Below, piece by piece: positions 47,616-56,908 of a stretch of DNA of 64,000 nucleotides. How positions within the stretch are numbered: position 1 is the stretch's first letter; every line of letters begins with the position of its first letter. This DNA comes from Flavobacterium sp. RSP15 (lineage in GTDB: Bacteria > Bacteroidota > Bacteroidia > Flavobacteriales > Flavobacteriaceae), in contig NZ_RYDL01000010.1 of NCBI RefSeq assembly GCF_003968755.1, positions 1 through 64,000 on the forward strand, in the 5' to 3' direction. The notes beneath the pieces are model-generated. The model had not been told where the DNA came from and ran no database searches. It was given only the letters and a program-made list of their open reading frames with translations. Both the position numbers and the translations under genes were made by a program.

Positions 47616-49310
47616 TTAATATCCTGCGTTTTGAACTAAATATCCAGGCTTGTCTGAAGCTCCATCAATAGCAGATTGTGGAATTGGAAAAAGACGTTTC
47701 TGAACATTACCATCCGTTTTTTCGGTCCAGGTTCCTTCATATTTTCCAAAACGAATCATATCCGTACGTCTGAGCATTTCCCAGTAAAATTCAAATCCAC
47801 GTTCTCTGTACAAAAGATCGAGTTTCATTGAAGTTAGGGCTGGCGGAACAATTCGGGCTGTTCTTGAAGCTCTTACCAAGTTTACATCGGCTAGTGCTCC
47901 ACCTGCATCATTTGATTTACGAAGTTTAGCTTCGGCACGCATCATGTACACATCGGCCAAGCGAAGAATAACAATATCGGCATCTCCTCTATTTCTCCCG
48001 TTATCCGATTTTTTACTGAACTCATATTTCAATACTCTATACCCACTACTATACCCACTTCCTTCTGCTGTAAAATCTATTTTCTCTGTATGGTTGACTA
48101 GTTTTGTTTTATCCGCTCGAGTTATATTTCTCAGTTTACCAATTTTATATCCAATTCCGTCAGCACAACGAGCAAAGGGTTGCCCATTAGCAGTGGTAAG
48201 TAATCCATATTGCTGGCCTCTGATGATCCCGCGATCAATTTCAAAATTAGCTGCCGTAACGCACGAATCCGCAGGTATTATAAGATTCTTTTTAGAAAAT
48301 CTAGGATCCATTGTTGCGGGATCCTTAGAGCCATAAGCAACGACCCAAGTCTGATAAAAATCAGATGTAATGGCTGGACCGTCAGTTCCATTTGCTTTTA
48401 CAAATGCGGGAAGCGGAAACCGGTCGCCGGATAAGGAGAAATAAGCCAAACGATTATGACCGTTCAATTCTGCTCGTTGATCAACAGCAAAGATTAACTC
48501 TTTGTTGGTATGGTTTTCATCATCAAATATTTCAAAATATTCAGAGGAAAGATTGTACTGTCCGGACTCAATAATTTTAGAAGTATACAAAATAACCTTA
48601 TCCATGTCCTCTGATTTGAAATCAAAAGTACTTGCATATGGATTCCGATACACTGCAGCATTTAAGTGCAAACGAGATAGAAGTCCCCATACAGCACCTT
48701 GCGTAATACGACCGGGTCCTGAAGTTTTAGAAACCTCATTTTCAATAGACAAAAATTCGTTTTTAATATAATCTACCGCTTCAGAACCACGTAAAACAGT
48801 AGAAATTTCCGCAGGGTTTTCTTTTACAAAAATTAATCCAAAAAGATCTAAACTCAACATAGAGTAATACGCTCGTAGCCCTTTGGCCTCAGCCAAATAA
48901 AGTTTAGCCGCAGGATTGCTTGCTGCCAGCGGACTTAGTGCATTGATTGCTGTCACGGATCTCGAAATACCTTGAGTAATGGATCCCCAAGTATCTTTTA
49001 TTCGAATGTGGGAGCTGCTGTAAGTATGACGATGCATATCAATAAAAATCCCATTATCACCCCAATCAGTTCCTCCTCGATAAGGCAAAATAGCTTCATC
49101 CGTTGATATTTCCTGAAGTGTAAAATAACTGGTGTGTAAAAATAATCCCGGTAAAACAGCATAAGCAGGTGCAATACTTCCATCGGCAACCGCACCTGAT
49201 GTAGCACCGCCAGTTAGGGACTCGTCTAAAACTTCTTCCTCAAGTGTTGTACAACCAAATTGCAATAAAGTGGTAAAAACGGTCAGTAATAGTATTATTT
49301 TATTTTTCAT
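47616..49310 (-). CDS. SusD/RagB lipoprotein (organophosphorus locus 2)
   Basis: A 564-aa classical SusD-type lipoprotein (lipobox QFGC, Cys20). SusD features include SRSVTAINAL and AEAKGLRAYYSMLSLDLFGL near residue 130, and the C-terminal VILRLADVYMMRAEAKLRKS, DLLYRERGFEFYWEMLRR and RLFPIPQSAID. It follows its SusC by 15 bases. The ligand is unknown; the flanking phosphatases suggest a phosphorylated compound. Confidence 0.92.
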   Translation of the reverse strand: MKNKIILLLTVFTTLLQFGCTTLEEEVLDESLTGGATSGAVADGSIAPAYAVLPGLFLHTSYFTLQEISTDEAILPYRGGTDWGDNGIFIDMHRHTYSSSHIRIKDTWGSITQGISRSVTAINALSPLAASNPAAKLYLAEAKGLRAYYSMLSLDLFGLIFVKENPAEISTVLRGSEAVDYIKNEFLSIENEVSKTSGPGRITQGAVWGLLSRLHLNAAVYRNPYASTFDFKSEDMDKVILYTSKIIESGQYNLSSEYFEIFDDENHTNKELIFAVDQRAELNGHNRLAYFSLSGDRFPLPAFVKANGTDGPAITSDFYQTWVVAYGSKDPATMDPRFSKKNLIIPADSCVTAANFEIDRGIIRGQQYGLLTTANGQPFARCADGIGYKIGKLRNITRADKTKLVNHTEKIDFTAEGSGYSSGYRVLKYEFSKKSDNGRNRGDADIVILRLADVYMMRAEAKLRKSNDAGGALADVNLVRASRTARIVPPALTSMKLDLLYRERGFEFYWEMLRRTDMIRFGKYEGTWTEKTDGNVQKRLFPIPQSAIDGASDKPGYLVQNAGY

Positions 49311-49325
49311 GTGAATTGTATTTAA

Positions 49326-52277
49326 TTAAAAGGAAACATTAAATCCGAATAGGAATGTTCTTGCTTTAGGATAACTCAAATAATCGATACCGTAAGAAGT
49401 AACTCCAGCTACAGATCGATCTGAGTTGACCTCTGGATCATAACCGTCATAATCCGTAATGACAAATAAATTTTGTCCGGTTACAGAAAATCGCATGGAA
49501 CTAATCCAATCTCCAACGCCAATCGACTCTGGTTTTAAAGTATAGCCAAAAGATACATTGTTTAAGCGAAGAAAAGCGCCATTTTTCAAGTATCGTGTTG
49601 AAATAGAAGCCGGGTTTGTAATCGACTCCGAAGAAAATTCTCCTGCTGGAGCAGTTGTGTTTAATGACTTGGCTAAGCGGGCTTTATAGAAATTGGAATT
49701 GGCTGTGTTGTCATAGATTTTATTTCCAGCAACACCATTAAAATTAAAGTTTAAATCAAATGCTTTGTACGCTAGATTACCATAAAAACTAAATAATTTA
49801 TCTGGCAATGCACTTCCGGCTACAACACGATCTGCATCGGTATCCAAACCATCATTATTGGCATCTCTAAACTGGCTCATTCCTTGATCATTGATTCCAA
49901 TAAATTCTTTCATAAAAAAAGTACCAATCGGTTGACCGTTTACATAACCGTTAATCGTAGCCGAGGAAAGTCCCGAGCCTGAAGCACTTCCTGTAGTGAG
50001 CACCGTAAATGGCGAGTTTTCGATTTTATTATCAATAAAAGATACGTTACCACCAAATCCAAATGAAATTCCTTTCTCACTTTTATACTGATACGCTAGT
50101 GCGAATTCCAAACCGCGATTGGTAATAGTCATGTCTTTTACATTAGTCCAATACGTCGAAGCGGGCTGTATGGGATCTGAGGGCACCACTTCAAGTAAAA
50201 TATTATCTGAAACTTTATTAAAATAATCTATTGTTCCAGATAAAGCGCCTTTAAAGAATCCAAAATCCAAACCTACGTTAGTTTGTGTAGATACTTCCCA
50301 CTGAATATCTGGATTCGCAAATCGAGCAAAAGTAGTTCCCCCAGGATAAGTGCCTGTCGGATAAAGCGGATAACTGGTGCTGCCACTCACTGAGGTTGTC
50401 GAGGAAGCTTGTGTGATTTTAGATGGGATTTCTTGATTTCCTGTTCGACCCCAACCAGCTCTTACCTTTAGATTGCTGAACGGACTTGCTTGCATGAACT
50501 CTTCTTCAGAAATTTTCCATCCTGCAGAAAAAGAAGGGAAATTTCCGTATTTATTGTTACTTCCAAATTTTGAAGAACCATCTCTACGAAAAGTCGCAGT
50601 TAATAAATACCGGTTTTGAAAACTATAATTCAATCTCCCAAAAAACGATTGTAATTCATTTTTAACCGCTGATCCCGAAGGCATATTATCTATTAAATCC
50701 AATTCTTGACCCAAACCTGGATTGTATTTTGGATCGATACCATTATCTTTAAATCGGTCAATACTCCAATGGCGGTATTGTACAAATGTTTTTTGAAAGG
50801 AATGCCCCGCCAAAAGCGAAAAATTATTCTCCCCTAAATCAAAATTATAGGTGATGTAATTCTCAATCAAAGTATTTTTATTATTGCTATAAAAAGAATC
50901 AAGACGACCATCCTCTTGAGGCAAAGTACTTGGTCTATTTTGAATATCGCGATCAGAACTGGAGTTGTCAACACCAAAATTGAGTTTATAATCCAATCCT
51001 TTGATGATTTCAAACGAAGGAGAAATATTAGCTATAATACGATTCGTTTGAGTCAAATCTTCATACAATTTCAGACGTATCAGAGGATTAAAAACATCCG
51101 GAAATATAGAAGGAGCTCCATTTTCATCATAAGCAGGATAAGTCGGATTGAGACTTAATGCAGTACCTATAAGACTTTCAATGGCCGGCCGCTCGCTAAT
51201 GGTGTTAGTAGCATTCAGATTCAAATCAATCTTGAGTCTATCGTTAAGTAATTTTTGAGTAATATTAATTCTACCAGAAAGTCTTTTTAATTCACTATTT
51301 TTTATAATTCCTTGCTGATCCTGACTTCCTATAGAGGCAAAATAAGTCATATTATCAGCGCCACCACTTAAGGATACGTTATGATTTTGTGTAAAAGCGG
51401 CTCTCGTAATTTCTTTTTGCCAATTAGTAGAGCCCCCTAAATCCGTGAGCTCTCCGCCAATTTCAACAACTCTTGATCGAAAAGCGTCAGCACTATAAAC
51501 CGGGATTTCTTTAGCTATACTTGAAGTCCCCAAACTAGTAGAATACGTTACTTTAGACGCCCCTTTTTTTCCTCTTTTGGTAGTAATCAAAATAACACCA
51601 TTAGCACCTCTTGCTCCATAAATAGCAGTTGCAGAAGCATCTTTCAATACATCAATTGATTCTATATCATCAGAATTTATAAAACTAAGCGGATTGGTAG
51701 CTCCTCCTGTACCTGAATTATCAAGAGCAAAGCCATCGACAACAAATAAAGGCGTGCTTCCCGAACGAACACCACCTTGACCACGTATGCTTATGGTTTG
51801 ATTACTTCCTGGTTCTCCGCTTGCTGATGTGATGTTAACCCCCGAAACCTTACCTTGAATCAATTGTTCTGGAGAGGTAACGATACCACGATTAAACTGA
51901 TCACTTTTTACAGAAGTAACTGCACCTGTAACATCACTCTTTCGTTTAGAACCATATCCAACTACTACCAAATCATCTAATTGCAGAGCGCTTGATTGCA
52001 ACTTTATATTTAATTTATTATAGTTTTTAAGGATTACTGATTGTGTTTCAAATCCTATATAAGAAAACACTAAAACATCGCTAACGGATGCCTTAATATT
52101 AAACCGACCATCAAAATCGGTTACTATTCCTTGTTTATTTCCCTTTACCAAAACATTAACACCTGGTATTGGAGAATTTGCATCATCTAATACTACTCCT
52201 GTCACTTCTGTTTGTGCCCAAGAGTCCACAGAAAACACCATTAAAAGAAATAGCATCAAAAATTTAATTTTTTTCAT
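49326..52277 (-). CDS. SusC/RagA transporter (organophosphorus locus 2)
   Basis: A 983-aa TonB-dependent transporter: signal peptide ending SWAQ (residue 22), CarboxypepD_reg domain (VTGVVLDDANSPIPGVNV), linker LVVVGYGSKRKSDVTGAV, plug (GKVSGVNI, QTISIRGQGGVRSGSTPLFV, VLKDASATAIYGARGANG) and a barrel ending FGFNVSF. It lacks an STN domain, so unlike the neighbour at 30.5 kb it is not regulated by a FecR partner. Control probably comes from the divergent XRE-cupin gene at 52939. Confidence 0.93.
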   Translation of the reverse strand: MKKIKFLMLFLLMVFSVDSWAQTEVTGVVLDDANSPIPGVNVLVKGNKQGIVTDFDGRFNIKASVSDVLVFSYIGFETQSVILKNYNKLNIKLQSSALQLDDLVVVGYGSKRKSDVTGAVTSVKSDQFNRGIVTSPEQLIQGKVSGVNITSASGEPGSNQTISIRGQGGVRSGSTPLFVVDGFALDNSGTGGATNPLSFINSDDIESIDVLKDASATAIYGARGANGVILITTKRGKKGASKVTYSTSLGTSSIAKEIPVYSADAFRSRVVEIGGELTDLGGSTNWQKEITRAAFTQNHNVSLSGGADNMTYFASIGSQDQQGIIKNSELKRLSGRINITQKLLNDRLKIDLNLNATNTISERPAIESLIGTALSLNPTYPAYDENGAPSIFPDVFNPLIRLKLYEDLTQTNRIIANISPSFEIIKGLDYKLNFGVDNSSSDRDIQNRPSTLPQEDGRLDSFYSNNKNTLIENYITYNFDLGENNFSLLAGHSFQKTFVQYRHWSIDRFKDNGIDPKYNPGLGQELDLIDNMPSGSAVKNELQSFFGRLNYSFQNRYLLTATFRRDGSSKFGSNNKYGNFPSFSAGWKISEEEFMQASPFSNLKVRAGWGRTGNQEIPSKITQASSTTSVSGSTSYPLYPTGTYPGGTTFARFANPDIQWEVSTQTNVGLDFGFFKGALSGTIDYFNKVSDNILLEVVPSDPIQPASTYWTNVKDMTITNRGLEFALAYQYKSEKGISFGFGGNVSFIDNKIENSPFTVLTTGSASGSGLSSATINGYVNGQPIGTFFMKEFIGINDQGMSQFRDANNDGLDTDADRVVAGSALPDKLFSFYGNLAYKAFDLNFNFNGVAGNKIYDNTANSNFYKARLAKSLNTTAPAGEFSSESITNPASISTRYLKNGAFLRLNNVSFGYTLKPESIGVGDWISSMRFSVTGQNLFVITDYDGYDPEVNSDRSVAGVTSYGIDYLSYPKARTFLFGFNVSF

Positions 52278-52938
52278 TTTTTATTAATTTGTTTATACCG
52301 GGCAAATGAAGTCGATAATTGCCAAACAAATGTTAATTAAGAAACAAGAAAAAGTAAATTTTAAACAAGAAAAAGTGAATATTAGTTAAAAAAATAGAAA
52401 TACAAATAACGTAAAATAAGTACAAAACGACTTCTTACATTTAGAAAATCTATTTAATTTTTTTACCTTTCATTAATTTAATTACTTATATTCTACAGCT
52501 ATTTAATATCAAAAATATTAAAGCTATTTATTTTTAAAAAAAACAAATACAATGAATTAGATATTTTTTTTTTAAAATTAGAAGCAAATTAGCTCTTCAA
52601 ATAAATTACTTAAATTAGAAATAATGACTAATTTTTATTAAAAAAAAATCATTCAGACTGAAATTTTTGAAACAAATGCGTTAAAAATAAAATTAAAATA
52701 ATAGACCAAACAGATAATAAAAATTTAACCTTTGTATAATATAATTTTTTACCATTTTAAAAAAACTTTCCTCATTTATTTTAAAGGAAAAGGGATATTC
52801 CTAAGATACTCTGTACTAAAACATAAAAATTTTTTTAATATTCTTTCTGATTCTGATAAAAGAAAATGCGTAAAAACAATAAGGCGGCTTTTTTATATCA
52901 AGTTAAATTTGGATATTCGTACTAAATACAAACAAGCT
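52278..52938. other. AT-rich divergent control region
   Basis: A 661-base, extremely AT-rich gap between SusC and the regulator. It contains a 21-base direct repeat pair at 52342-52383. Reading frames extending the regulator upstream to 52732 have low-complexity products and are probably not translated. No other structure is visible. Confidence 0.55.
52342..52383. promoter_or_regulatory. Direct repeat upstream of susC
   Basis: AAACAAGAAAAAGTAAATTT (52342) and AAACAAGAAAAAGTGAATAT (52363) are near-identical with a 21-base period, two helical turns apart, 65 bases before the SusC start. A plausible binding site for the regulator encoded at 52939-53520. Confidence 0.45.
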
Positions 52939-53520
52939 ATGAATGACTATTTAATAGGTATTGGAAAAAGAATTAAAGATATTCGAAAAGCCAATAAAAA
53001 AACCATCAGCACTGTCGCTAGCGCTGCTGATGTAAGTAATGGCCTGATTTCCAGAATTGAAAATGGGAGAACTATTCCCTCTTTACCGGTATTATTGAAT
53101 ATAATTAATGCGTTAGAAATAAACGTTTCCGATTTTTTTGAAGGTATGCCTAAACCTTCAGAACTTAGTTATATTGTATCTAGATCCGAAGAAAATGCGA
53201 TTATCGAAAAGGAAGATGAGGCCAAAGGCTTTACTTATAAATATATTTTTGGCAAACAACTTTCCTCAATTGGATTTGAAGCTGTTTTACTTGAAGTGCA
53301 ACCTAATTCTCAAAGAGACAAGGTAGAAACGGATGCTTATGAATTCAAATACATGATTTCTGGTGAATGTTCTTATATGATTGGTGATAAAGAAGTGCTT
53401 TTAAAAGAAGGTGATTCTCTCTTTTTTGATGGACGAATACCTCATGTGCCTGTCAATAAGGGACTAATTTCTGCTAAAATGCTAGTGCTTTACTTTTTTT
53501 TAAACACTGGAAAAGAATAA
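52939..53520 (+). CDS. XRE-cupin transcriptional regulator
   Basis: 193 aa from ATG 52939 (MNDYLIGIGKRIKDIRKANK); the longer frame from 52732 adds 69 low-complexity residues and is rejected. An XRE helix-turn-helix occupies residues ~8-62 (ISTVASAADVSNGLISRIEN, IPSLPVLLNIINALE). A small cupin domain follows (~115-185: VETDAYEFKYMISGECSYMI, LKEGDSLFFDGRIPHVPVN). This family usually senses a small metabolite through the cupin. It stands divergently from susC and next to the phosphonate operon, so it may govern either or both. Confidence 0.87.
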   Translation: MNDYLIGIGKRIKDIRKANKKTISTVASAADVSNGLISRIENGRTIPSLPVLLNIINALEINVSDFFEGMPKPSELSYIVSRSEENAIIEKEDEAKGFTYKYIFGKQLSSIGFEAVLLEVQPNSQRDKVETDAYEFKYMISGECSYMIGDKEVLLKEGDSLFFDGRIPHVPVNKGLISAKMLVLYFFLNTGKE

Positions 53521-53532
53521 TTTTTAAAAAAA

Positions 53533-53566
53533 AACTCCCCTTTTTAGTATATCAAAAAGGAGAGTT
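53533..53566. terminator. Bidirectional terminator
   Basis: Arms AACTCCCCTTTTT (53533-53545) and AAAAAGGAGAGTT (53554-53566) pair with one mismatch around an 8-base loop, between the end of the XRE-cupin gene and the end of the convergent phosphonate operon. Confidence 0.75.
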
Positions 53567-53587
53567 CAAAAAATAACTAAACAAAAA

Positions 53588-54271
53588 TCATAAAAGAATC
53601 GCTCTTAATTCATTTAAATTTTCTATGATATAAGTTGGATTTGCTTCTTGTATTTGAGTTCTATTTTGAGCTCCTGTCAAAACTCCAATAGTAATACCAC
53701 AATTAGCATTTTTACCCTCTTCAACATCTATAGCTGAATCACCAACTTTCATTACTTTTTCAGCATTATTTACACCTGTATTTTTCATTGCCAAAAGAAT
53801 CATATCTCCTTCCGGTCTTCCATTTTCTACATCATCAGCTGTTATTAATCCGTCAATTGTTTCGCCTACAATCCAGCCTAATTTTTCTAATAACAAATGA
53901 GCCGTTTTACTGTCATAACCTGTATTTAAAACCACTTTAATATTACTAGCTTTTAAATCTTTAAAAAGTTGCTCTGTCCCCTCAAAAGTTTTTATTTCTA
54001 AAATATCATAGGCATTTTTTAACGCTATTTTAAATTTTGAAAAGGCAGCGTCAGCAATCTGACTAACATTATTAAGGCGCGAATATTCTTTTAAAACATC
54101 TGTAATCGCCTGATGTTTTTCTTTTCCCGCTCCATACTTCAAAACATCTTCTAAACTAACATTAAATCCTTCATCATTAATCACTTTTTGTACAGTCTTG
54201 TAAACGACATTGCCTTCATTAACTGTTGTTCCGGCCATATCAAAGACCACCAATTCTATTCTTTGTTTCAT
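53588..54271 (-). CDS. Phosphonatase-like HAD hydrolase
   Basis: A 227-aa HAD hydrolase resembling the PhnX-like TIGR03351 group. PhnX cleaves phosphonoacetaldehyde to acetaldehyde and phosphate through a Schiff base. The HAD nucleophile is Asp11 in VVFDMAGTTV; motif II is VVLNTGYDSKT and the C-terminal motif VGDSAIDVEEGKNANC. In the cap, GAGKEKHQAI places Lys50 and His53 where PhnX has its Schiff-base Lys and catalytic His (G-x-x-K-x-x-H), which supports true C-P hydrolysis. It is the last gene of the operon and overlaps the FAD oxidoreductase by ATGA, so translation is coupled. Cytoplasmic. Confidence 0.85.
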   Translation of the reverse strand: MKQRIELVVFDMAGTTVNEGNVVYKTVQKVINDEGFNVSLEDVLKYGAGKEKHQAITDVLKEYSRLNNVSQIADAAFSKFKIALKNAYDILEIKTFEGTEQLFKDLKASNIKVVLNTGYDSKTAHLLLEKLGWIVGETIDGLITADDVENGRPEGDMILLAMKNTGVNNAEKVMKVGDSAIDVEEGKNANCGITIGVLTGAQNRTQIQEANPTYIIENLNELRAILL

Positions 54272-55431
54272 TCTTTTGTATTAAAAATTTTATTTATATT
54301 TTCTTTGGAAAATCCGGCACTTGCTGTCATTCCCTTCCCGCCTATTCCTGTTATGATATGAATATTATTATCTATTGTATGCTCAAAAACATCCTTAGTT
54401 TTACATTGCGAATACAGGCCATACCATCTGTTTTGAATTTCATAATTGGGCAAATCAATTATTTTTTTGGCTTCTTCGATCATGAAATTATCAATATCCA
54501 TGTCTAAATCAAAACCCAAATCATCACTATTTTTGGCGTCAGCATACTGATGGGAATCGCCCAAAATGACGGAACCATCAGCCGCTTGTTTGAATAAGAT
54601 ATGTACGCCCCATTTTTTTTCTAAAGAATTTGGATCTTCATTTGATTTAATTGATTTAAAGGAAGGACATTCATAAAACGCTTCGTATCTCCTGATGGAC
54701 AAGCCTGTAAGTATCGAGCCGTCAAGTGTATAATTTTGCTGCGGTTTGGTTTGCATCATTTGCAACTTCGAAACCTCTAAATCACTTTCGTTAAAAAGCT
54801 TTGGAAACAAGTTTTTAAACTCATTCCCATTACAAATAATCACTTTACTGGCTATGAATTCTTCATTTGCAGCACTTGAAAGAGAGACTCCGCTTGGCGT
54901 AGATTCACAATTAATAATACTGGTATTGGTGATTAGTTTTAGCCCCATATTCTGAATCATAAACTCTTGCAACCTGTAAATCATCGTTCTAGGTTCCACC
55001 GTAACTTCTTCAGGGAAAAACAATCCTGCTTTTACATAATCGGAACGCAAACCCGGATACTTATCCAAACATTCTTGTTTAGTCAACAAATGGGATTGAT
55101 ACTGATTCGATTGATTAATTTGAGCCAACTCTTCAATTAATTGCATTTCTTCCTCATTCGAAGCCAAATAAACCGAGCCATTTTGACGGATTGAAATATC
55201 AAATTGGCTTTGAATTTCTTTATAGATCGCTAAACTTTCTCTTCCGTATGCCTGCCATTTTGAGTCCATTCCTGAAGGAACAACTTGTCCGAAATTTTGA
55301 ATTGTAGCTCCTTTTGGCATTTTATCTTTTTCTATAATAGCTACCCGAAGTCCTTTTTTCAAGGCATGATAGGCGTGAAAAGTGCCTAAAACTCCGCTAC
55401 CGACAACTATAAGATCATACATTGGTTTCAT
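54268..55431 (-). CDS. TIGR03364-type FAD oxidoreductase, phosphonate-linked
   Basis: A 387-aa DAO-type flavoprotein. The dinucleotide-binding motif is VVGSGVLGTFHAYHALKKG near the N-terminus; GATIQNFGQVVPSGM near residue 42 and the C-terminal ITGIGGKGMTASAGF complete the FAD site. It fits the family known as TIGR03364 (HpnW), recognised for its neighbourhood with phosphonatase-like genes. Related amine-oxidising enzymes act on N-methylated aminoethylphosphonate, so oxidation of an AEP derivative to phosphonoacetaldehyde is a reasonable inference. Start could be Met1 or Met4. It overlaps the DUF5690 gene by 17 bases. Confidence 0.85.
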   Translation of the reverse strand: MKPMYDLIVVGSGVLGTFHAYHALKKGLRVAIIEKDKMPKGATIQNFGQVVPSGMDSKWQAYGRESLAIYKEIQSQFDISIRQNGSVYLASNEEEMQLIEELAQINQSNQYQSHLLTKQECLDKYPGLRSDYVKAGLFFPEEVTVEPRTMIYRLQEFMIQNMGLKLITNTSIINCESTPSGVSLSSAANEEFIASKVIICNGNEFKNLFPKLFNESDLEVSKLQMMQTKPQQNYTLDGSILTGLSIRRYEAFYECPSFKSIKSNEDPNSLEKKWGVHILFKQAADGSVILGDSHQYADAKNSDDLGFDLDMDIDNFMIEEAKKIIDLPNYEIQNRWYGLYSQCKTKDVFEHTIDNNIHIITGIGGKGMTASAGFSKENINKIFNTKE

Positions 55432-56719
55432 CTACTACTAATTTAAAATTTTCATTTTGATTTTTATGTTTTTTATATTTTCCTTTTAAATAAAGAGTTG
55501 AACTGATGGTGACAAGGACTCCAATTCCTGCAACCGAATACGCGCTGTACATAAAAAAATCAATCCAGGACAAACCAGATTGTCCAAAATTCTTATACAA
55601 CAAAACAAGAACACTTCCTAAATAACCAAAGGCATCGGCAAGGTAAATCAAGAAACCGGCATTCCCTTTGATCCGGAAAGCTCCTATAAAACGATCAAAA
55701 AATAGACAATTAAAAGGGACGTAACAAATATATAATCCAAAGCCCGAAACGACCATCCAAGTGAATGGATCTAAATTTCCGGAGTGAAATAAATAGGTTG
55801 AAAATCCTAAGGAAATTGATCCTACCAAAAGCAAAAGTTGGTAAAAAAATAAGGCTTTTTTATTGTCTCTAAAATAAAAAGCAAATCCTAAAACCAACAA
55901 TACAATGAAAGCAACCCATGTTTCAGAACTCGAATAGACTGATACATCCCCTTTATACCCAATAGTATCCCATAATTCTCGGGAAAAATTGTCTCTAAAA
56001 TCTCTAAAAGCGGTCAGGAAGGTGTAAAATAAAACCCATATCGTTATTGGAAATAAAAATTGCAACAACAACTTTTTCCTGTCTTTTCCAACCATCGGAA
56101 TACGTTCGGAGCGCAGTTCAATATCTTCTTGTGTGGGCTTTGGAATTCGTTCCAATAGCCAACTAAAAAACAATAAAGGTAATACAAATAATGCTCCTGT
56201 GATGGCAGGCATCCAAAACTCCGAAAATCCCCAAGATGTCATTACAAAAAGTCCAACTGATTTCACGACCCCACTGGAAACGATAAAACTGGTGCTAAGA
56301 GCTACCCCTAATATTTCAGTGAATTTACGGCCTTCAAGATAGGAAAAAACAATTCCCCAAATCATTCCCAGAGGAACTCCGTTCAGGAACATAAAAACTA
56401 CATTATAGGGTTGGGGCACCAAAGCAAATAAAACCAAAGCCAGTTCCGCAATGAGAATTAATCCCACCAAATAATACGCTCGTTGGTTGGCTTTTAATTC
56501 GGAGACCACTTTAATTCCAATAAATTTAGAAAATGCATAACCCAATACTTGTGCGATGATTAGAATAATTTTGTAATCAATATGAAATACTTCCATCCCT
56601 TCAAATGTGGCTACACTAAAGGGCTTCCTGAAGGCATACATACAGAAGTAAGCACCAAACGAAGCCAGTGAAGCATTCAATATAAAAGGAATATTCGATT
56701 TTTTTACTAACTTTTTCAT
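55415..56719 (-). CDS. DUF5690 multi-pass membrane protein
   Basis: A 434-aa inner-membrane protein with about 11-12 hydrophobic helices and an MFS-like layout (two halves separated by a charged loop near residues 195-220). The family-typical opening YFCMYAFRKPFSVATFEG is present at about residue 25. DUF5690 has no established function that I know of. Its position between the periplasmic phosphoesterases and the cytoplasmic C-P enzymes suggests that it imports the phosphonate across the inner membrane. Its start overlaps the stop of the short ORF before it by one base. Confidence 0.85.
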   Translation of the reverse strand: MKKLVKKSNIPFILNASLASFGAYFCMYAFRKPFSVATFEGMEVFHIDYKIILIIAQVLGYAFSKFIGIKVVSELKANQRAYYLVGLILIAELALVLFALVPQPYNVVFMFLNGVPLGMIWGIVFSYLEGRKFTEILGVALSTSFIVSSGVVKSVGLFVMTSWGFSEFWMPAITGALFVLPLLFFSWLLERIPKPTQEDIELRSERIPMVGKDRKKLLLQFLFPITIWVLFYTFLTAFRDFRDNFSRELWDTIGYKGDVSVYSSSETWVAFIVLLVLGFAFYFRDNKKALFFYQLLLLVGSISLGFSTYLFHSGNLDPFTWMVVSGFGLYICYVPFNCLFFDRFIGAFRIKGNAGFLIYLADAFGYLGSVLVLLYKNFGQSGLSWIDFFMYSAYSVAGIGVLVTISSTLYLKGKYKKHKNQNENFKLVVDETNV

Positions 56720-56907
56720 TAGTGTTTGAATACTTTTATCGGGTTGCCTTTCATTTCAGCATCTTTCAATTTGCGATCTAAAACCTGTAAAACGGTGGGG
56801 GCGATTTGAGTGCTAAACAACTGTTCTGTTGTTTTAACGTCACTAAATACAGTATTACTATTTCCAAAAAAAGCGGGTAAACTCGTTAGTACAACTGACT
56901 TTTTCAT
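56719..56907 (-). pseudogene. Short ORF, alkaline-phosphatase-superfamily tail relic
   Basis: 62 codons from ATG 56907 (MKKSVVLTSLPAFFGNSN), one base after the preceding stop codon and touching the DUF5690 start, so it sits neatly in the operon. The second half, TTEQLFSTQIAPTVLQVLDR, resembles the extreme C-terminus of alkaline-phosphatase-superfamily phosphodiesterases (typical ...TQIAPTIL.VLG). I think it is what remains of such a gene after an internal deletion that kept the reading frame. It could instead be a functional small protein. An earlier in-frame ATG at 56934 lies inside the upstream gene. Confidence 0.5.
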
Positions 56908-56908
56908 G

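Noticed and set aside
47944..48771. Several plus-strand ORFs inside the SusD gene region
   Set aside because: All are antisense shadows of the well-supported SusD gene.
52732..52938. N-terminal extension of the XRE-cupin regulator
   Set aside because: The 69 extra residues are Phe/Lys/Ile-rich translation of AT-rich control DNA; the family starts at the helix-turn-helix.
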